A stretch of 7,996 nt of DNA from contig JAGRHI010000060.1 in assembly GCA_020445045.1 (NCBI GenBank), positions 1 through 7,996 on the forward strand. Reading direction: 5' to 3'. Of the stretch, positions 5,531 to 7,996 are shown one piece after another (position 1 is the first letter of the stretch; each line of letters starts with the position of its first letter). Below the pieces are notes generated by a model. It made no database searches, was not told where the DNA came from, and worked only from the letters and a program-made list of their open reading frames with translations. The DNA is from Candidatus Competibacteraceae bacterium. Lineage in GTDB: Bacteria > Pseudomonadota > Gammaproteobacteria > Competibacterales > Competibacteraceae. The translations under genes were made by a program, and so were the position numbers.

Positions 5531-5571
5531 TTGACATTAGGAGCCGTCGTTTACTGGAATCACGACGGTTC
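5531..5571 (+). promoter_or_regulatory. IS left-end control region: -35-like hexamer and leader hairpin
   Basis: A perfect TTGACA (5531-5536) lies just inside the left end, but no good -10 follows at 16-18 bases. GAGCCGTCGT (5541-5550) and ACGACGGTTC (5562-5571) form a 10-bp stem with one mismatch ahead of the transposase ribosome binding site. In other insertion sequences such leader hairpins limit translation of read-through transcripts; that role here is inferred. Confidence 0.35.
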
Positions 5572-5606
5572 TTACACGATCTGATCCTCGCGCTACGGAG
5601 GCCCTG

Positions 5607-6579
5607 ATGGAGATTCGCCTGCACGCCAACGCCACCACCACGCCCAAGCAACGGGCGTATATCCGGCAATCGTCGCGCCCGGCGGCCGAACTGGCGGTGG
5701 AGATTGGGGTGAGCGAGACCACGATTCGTCGTTGGCGAGCCCGGGACACGGTCCACGACCGCCCGCACACGCCGCACCGGCTGGCCACGACCCTGAACCC
5801 GATGCAAGAATTCGTGGTGGTCGAGCTGCGCAAACTCCTGTTGTTGCCACTGGACGACCTGCTGGTGGTGGCCCGCGAGTTCATCTGTCCGGACCTGTCG
5901 CGCTCGGCGTTGGATCGGTGTTTGCGCCGTCACGGCGTGGCCCGGCTGGCCGACCTGCTGCCGGAGGTCGAGGGGAAACCGCCGCTGCCCAAGACCTTCA
6001 AGGATTACGAGCCAGGCTTCGTGCACGTCGACGTCAAATACCTGCCCCGGATGCCCGACGAGGCCGAACACCGTTATCTGATCGCGGCCATCGACCGGGC
6101 CAGCCGCTGGGTCTACTTCGAGATTCGGTCGGACAAAACGGCAGACACCGCCGCCGGTTTCCTGGAGCGCTTGCGCGCCAAGGCGCCGTTCGTCCTTCGC
6201 ACCGTGTTGACCGACAACGGCAAAGAGTTCACCGACCGCTTCTGCGCCACCGGCGAGCGCCAGCCCACCGGCCAGCACGCCTTCGACCAAGCCTGTGCCG
6301 CCCACGGCATCGACCACCGCCTCATCAAACCCCACCACCCCCAAACCAACGGCATGATCGAACGCTTCAACGGCCGCGTCGCCGAAGTGTTGAAAACCAC
6401 CACTTTCGCCTCCGCCCGTCACTTGGAAACCACCTTGCAAAAGTATCTTCACCTCTATAATCACTACATCCCACAAAAGAATCTCGGCCATGTCACCCCG
6501 GTCGCCAAACTGAAGGAGTACTACCACACCAAACCCGCTCTCTTTCAAAAAAGACCTATCAATCATCCGGGACCCGACA
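5607..6579 (+). CDS. IS481-family transposase, DDE type, no stop codon inside the element
   Basis: 324 residues are encoded within the element. Residues 24-47 form a helix-turn-helix (RPAAELAVEIGVSETTIRRW) for end binding. The catalytic integrase-core triad is D142 (HVDVKYLP), D203 (TDNGKEF) and E252 (NGMIERFNGR), preceded by HHPQTNG; all three are present, so the enzyme is probably active. The start is well supported by GGAGG at 5597-5601. The frame reaches the last base of the element without a stop and stays open to 7544, adding about 320 codons read antisense through the DUF3592 gene. The first codons outside are AGC TAT. If the target were the CTAG preferred by IS481 relatives, the second would be TAG. 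The run-on tail has no sensible protein features and is taken as artefactual extension, not domain fusion. Confidence 0.9.
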
Positions 6580-6585
6580 GCTATG
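6580..6585. repeat. Right copy of the 6-bp target-site duplication
   Basis: GCTATG, identical to 5503-5508. The third to fifth bases, TAT, fall in frame with the transposase and are read as tyrosine. Confidence 0.9.
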
Positions 6586-6692
6586 CGGTTTTTCTCGGCC
6601 GGTTATGCGGAGCGTTTAGCAGTAAAAAAGAGTCCCAATGGTTTGGTTGGATAATTTGTTTCGGCATGATTTGCAGGGTTGACAGTCGGTTA

Positions 6693-7814
6693 TTAGCGAG
6701 GGTTCGCCAAGGCACGAAACGTCCGTCGCTGCCTGAGGAACTCCCAAACCGCCACCACGCCGATCAGCGCCAGCAACCCCAGCAATCCGAGCGACAGCAG
6801 CAGCTCCCGCCACGCCGCTACCAACAGCGGTTCGCACGCCTCGGCGCGGCCGGGTTCCAGCACGCCGCGGGCCGGATCGGCCGGATCGTGACGGATCTCG
6901 ACCCGCGCCCCGGTCGGATACTGGGTCATCTGCGTTTCCACGGCCTGCTTTTCCAAGCTGGGCGGCTGACAGAAGCTCAGGCGGTCGCCGTGATAGGCGG
7001 TTCCCGCCACCACGTACTCGAAATCGATCCGCGCCCGATAGCCGGTCACCGAGGTTTTTCCCCGGCGAATCCGCGAGGTGACCACCGAAGCGTCACGCAC
7101 CGTACCCGCCGTCCGGGGCCAGTTTTCGCTGGCCACGGCGAACCGCTGGGCTTGGTTGAGCCGTTGGTATTCCCGATAGTTGTCGGCCGCCAGCACCGCC
7201 AGCACCACCATTCCGAGTACGGTCAGGCCCAGCGCCGCCGCCGTCATCCAGGTCGTCTGGCGACGGTGGCTGTCCAAAGCGACCAGCTTGCCCAGCAAGG
7301 CGCCGCCGTTGTCCCGAAGCGCGACCAGTTCCTGACCAGGCTCCAACTTGGCGCAATACAACTGGACCGTCAGCTCGGACCGCGGCGCGCGGTCCCCGTG
7401 CCGCGCCGGGTCGAGCAGCGCAAAAACCGCTCCGGTCGACGGCGGCCTGGCTCGCGTCTCCGGCCGCACCGCCATCAACGTCCCGACGCGATTGGCCAGG
7501 CCGGTCGGCGCCAGCCGGGCGCTCATTGGCGTGTGCTCTCGTAGCACCCTGTTAGCCGCGTTCAAGCGTCGCGTCCGCCAGCGCTCCAGATACCACAGCA
7601 AACCGCCCATCAGCGCCATGGTCGGCAACATCACCAGACCAGCAACCGCGAAAATCAACAGATTGACCATATCGCGGTGGGTCAGGGCGAAGCTCATCAT
7701 GAACACCAGGATGCCGGCCATGCCCATAAAGAACAGCAGACCTAGCAACCGCAGGCGGCGACGGTGCGCGGCGGCCAGTTTTTGCAAGCTGGGATGCAAG
7801 GGGATTGCACTCAC
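6693..7814 (-). CDS. Membrane protein with DUF3592 domain
   Basis: A 373-residue integral membrane protein. Hydrophobic helices lie at about 21-43, 48-76, 188-210 and 337-361. Between the third and fourth, residues 232-322 match DUF3592: WPRTAGTVRDASVV, then YRARIDFEYVVAGTAYHGDRLSF, and YPTGARVEIRHDPADPARGVLEPG, which is the conserved ending (P-x-G...V-x-x-DP-x-DP...L-x-PG). The domain probably faces the periplasm. Residues 80-187 are soluble and unassigned. No biochemical role is established for the family. The frame begins with GTG at 7814; GGAG lies 12 bases before it, so initiation may be modest. It is transcribed leftward after the partial gene ending at 7851, 36 bases away, so they are probably one operon. 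High GC and normal codon use mark it as resident chromosome at the right edge of the array. Confidence 0.85.
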   Translation of the reverse strand: MSAIPLHPSLQKLAAAHRRRLRLLGLLFFMGMAGILVFMMSFALTHRDMVNLLIFAVAGLVMLPTMALMGGLLWYLERWRTRRLNAANRVLREHTPMSARLAPTGLANRVGTLMAVRPETRARPPSTGAVFALLDPARHGDRAPRSELTVQLYCAKLEPGQELVALRDNGGALLGKLVALDSHRRQTTWMTAAALGLTVLGMVVLAVLAADNYREYQRLNQAQRFAVASENWPRTAGTVRDASVVTSRIRRGKTSVTGYRARIDFEYVVAGTAYHGDRLSFCQPPSLEKQAVETQMTQYPTGARVEIRHDPADPARGVLEPGRAEACEPLLVAAWRELLLSLGLLGLLALIGVVAVWEFLRQRRTFRALANPR

Positions 7815-7850
7815 GAGGGGTCATGACTCCGGGGGCGATGGAGCGAGCGA

Positions 7851-7996
7851 TCAATGGCGCGGCGTATCGCCGGTCCACGCGGAAATCGAGAAGATGCCGG
7901 TATCCAGCCAGTAGCCGTATTCATCCTTGAGGGTTTGCAGCTTCAACAGCACCACGCCGCTCGGTTGCTGATTGCCGGCGGCGTCGCTCACGTCGA
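7851..7996 (-). CDS. C-terminal end of an unidentified protein (partial)
   Basis: On the - strand an open frame enters from the right edge and stops at TGA (7853-7851). The 47 visible residues include GVVLLKLQTLKDEYGYWLDTGIFSISAWTGDTPRH. I do not recognise a family. The stop lies 36 bases before the GTG of the DUF3592 gene on the same strand, which favours a real upstream operon partner. A competing frame (7878-7552) overlaps the DUF3592 gene extensively and looks like a shadow. Confidence 0.5.
   Translation of the reverse strand, partial: DVSDAAGNQQPSGVVLLKLQTLKDEYGYWLDTGIFSISAWTGDTPRH

Larger units (their letters stand above)
5509..6579 (+). mobile_element. IS481-family insertion sequence (1071 bp)
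   Basis: The element begins TGTCGGGTCCCG (5509-5520) and ends with the exact complement CGGGACCCGACA (6568-6579). These are 12-bp perfect terminal repeats with the TGT...ACA ends usual for the family. It is flanked by GCTATG direct repeats and contains one transposase gene read left to right. Length, ends, duplication size and protein agree. It is inserted in the hairpin region of the last attC. High GC matches the chromosome rather than the cassettes, which suggests a resident insertion sequence. Confidence 0.93.
820..6620 (+). mobile_element. Integron gene-cassette array without integrase (CALIN-like)
   Basis: Six or seven attC-like sites alternate with compact + strand genes of unrelated function and base composition, which is the layout of integron cassettes. 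The cassette junction lies after the first G of each GTTRRRY core, giving approximate cassettes 873-1919, 1920-2941, 2942-3571, 3572 to about 3952, about 3953-4631, and 4632-6614. No tyrosine recombinase with the integron-specific patch, no attI and no obvious cassette promoter is present. Either the integrase lies outside the window or the cluster is orphaned. The intact uvrA end on the left and the intact operon on the right indicate an insertion between chromosomal genes. Integrase activity acting in trans from elsewhere is possible. Confidence 0.8.
5457..6620 (+). other. attC recombination site 6, split by an IS481-family insertion
   Basis: Removing the insertion (5509-6579) and one GCTATG copy rejoins 5457-5508 to 6586-6620 as an 87-bp site. 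The left core is AGCTAAC (5457-5463) and the right core GTTTAGC (6614-6620). The inner stem is GGAAAAA against TTTTTCT, and CGG in the left arm pairs with CCG in the right. Complementarity is moderate and the right core departs from GTTRRRY by one base. It is the last site before resident chromosome. With more than 1 kb between its arms it should no longer fold or recombine. Confidence 0.6.

Noticed and set aside
5526..6566. 346-aa open frame on the - strand across the IS
   Set aside because: It is antisense to the transposase, whose DDE motifs and ribosome binding site are clear; the - strand translation is low-complexity and glycine/valine-rich with no motif.
6580..7544. C-terminal half of a 645-aa transposase fusion
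   Set aside because: The extension lies outside the IS right end and is antisense to the DUF3592 gene; its arginine/proline/glutamine-rich translation is typical of a GC-rich shadow frame.

Overview
The window looks like a proteobacterial chromosome, probably gammaproteobacterial, although I cannot place it to genus. Two GC-rich housekeeping segments, the 3' end of uvrA on the left and a membrane-protein operon on the right, flank about 5.8 kb of mosaic DNA whose base composition changes from gene to gene. No integron integrase is visible.

The mosaic is best read as a gene-cassette array, a cluster of attC sites lacking an integrase (CALIN) or the distal part of a chromosomal integron. Short genes, all on the + strand, are separated by imperfect palindromes bounded by RYYYAAC-like (R'') and GTTRRRY-like (R') core sites. 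I place these palindromes at 820-878, 1848-1925, 2843-2947, 3487-3577, about 3879-3957 (degenerate), 4469-4637, and 5457-6620 (split by an insertion sequence). Several stop codons lie inside an R'' box, and one start codon overlaps an R' box.

Cassette contents in order: (1) a 320-aa protein with a DUF4145-like C-terminus; (2) a 233-aa Mrr-N winged-helix plus HNH nuclease; (3) a ribbon-helix-helix antitoxin and RelE-type toxin pair; (4) a zinc-ribbon protein with two membrane helices; (5) a protein with two membrane helices and a soluble tail; (6) a SAM-dependent class I methyltransferase. The content fits phage defence and genome-stabilisation functions often found in integron cassettes, but defence is an inference.

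An IS481-family insertion sequence (5509-6579, 12-bp perfect terminal repeats, 6-bp target duplication GCTATG) sits inside the last attC. Its transposase frame has no stop codon within the element. The geometry suggests that a CTAG target would normally supply the stop; the CTAT target here does not, so the frame runs on for about 320 codons. Two further palindromic elements lie in non-coding DNA: a long hairpin at 657-795 and a 125-bp element with 18-bp inverted ends at 2648-2772.

On the right, a - strand operon encodes the end of an unknown protein and a DUF3592-type membrane protein.
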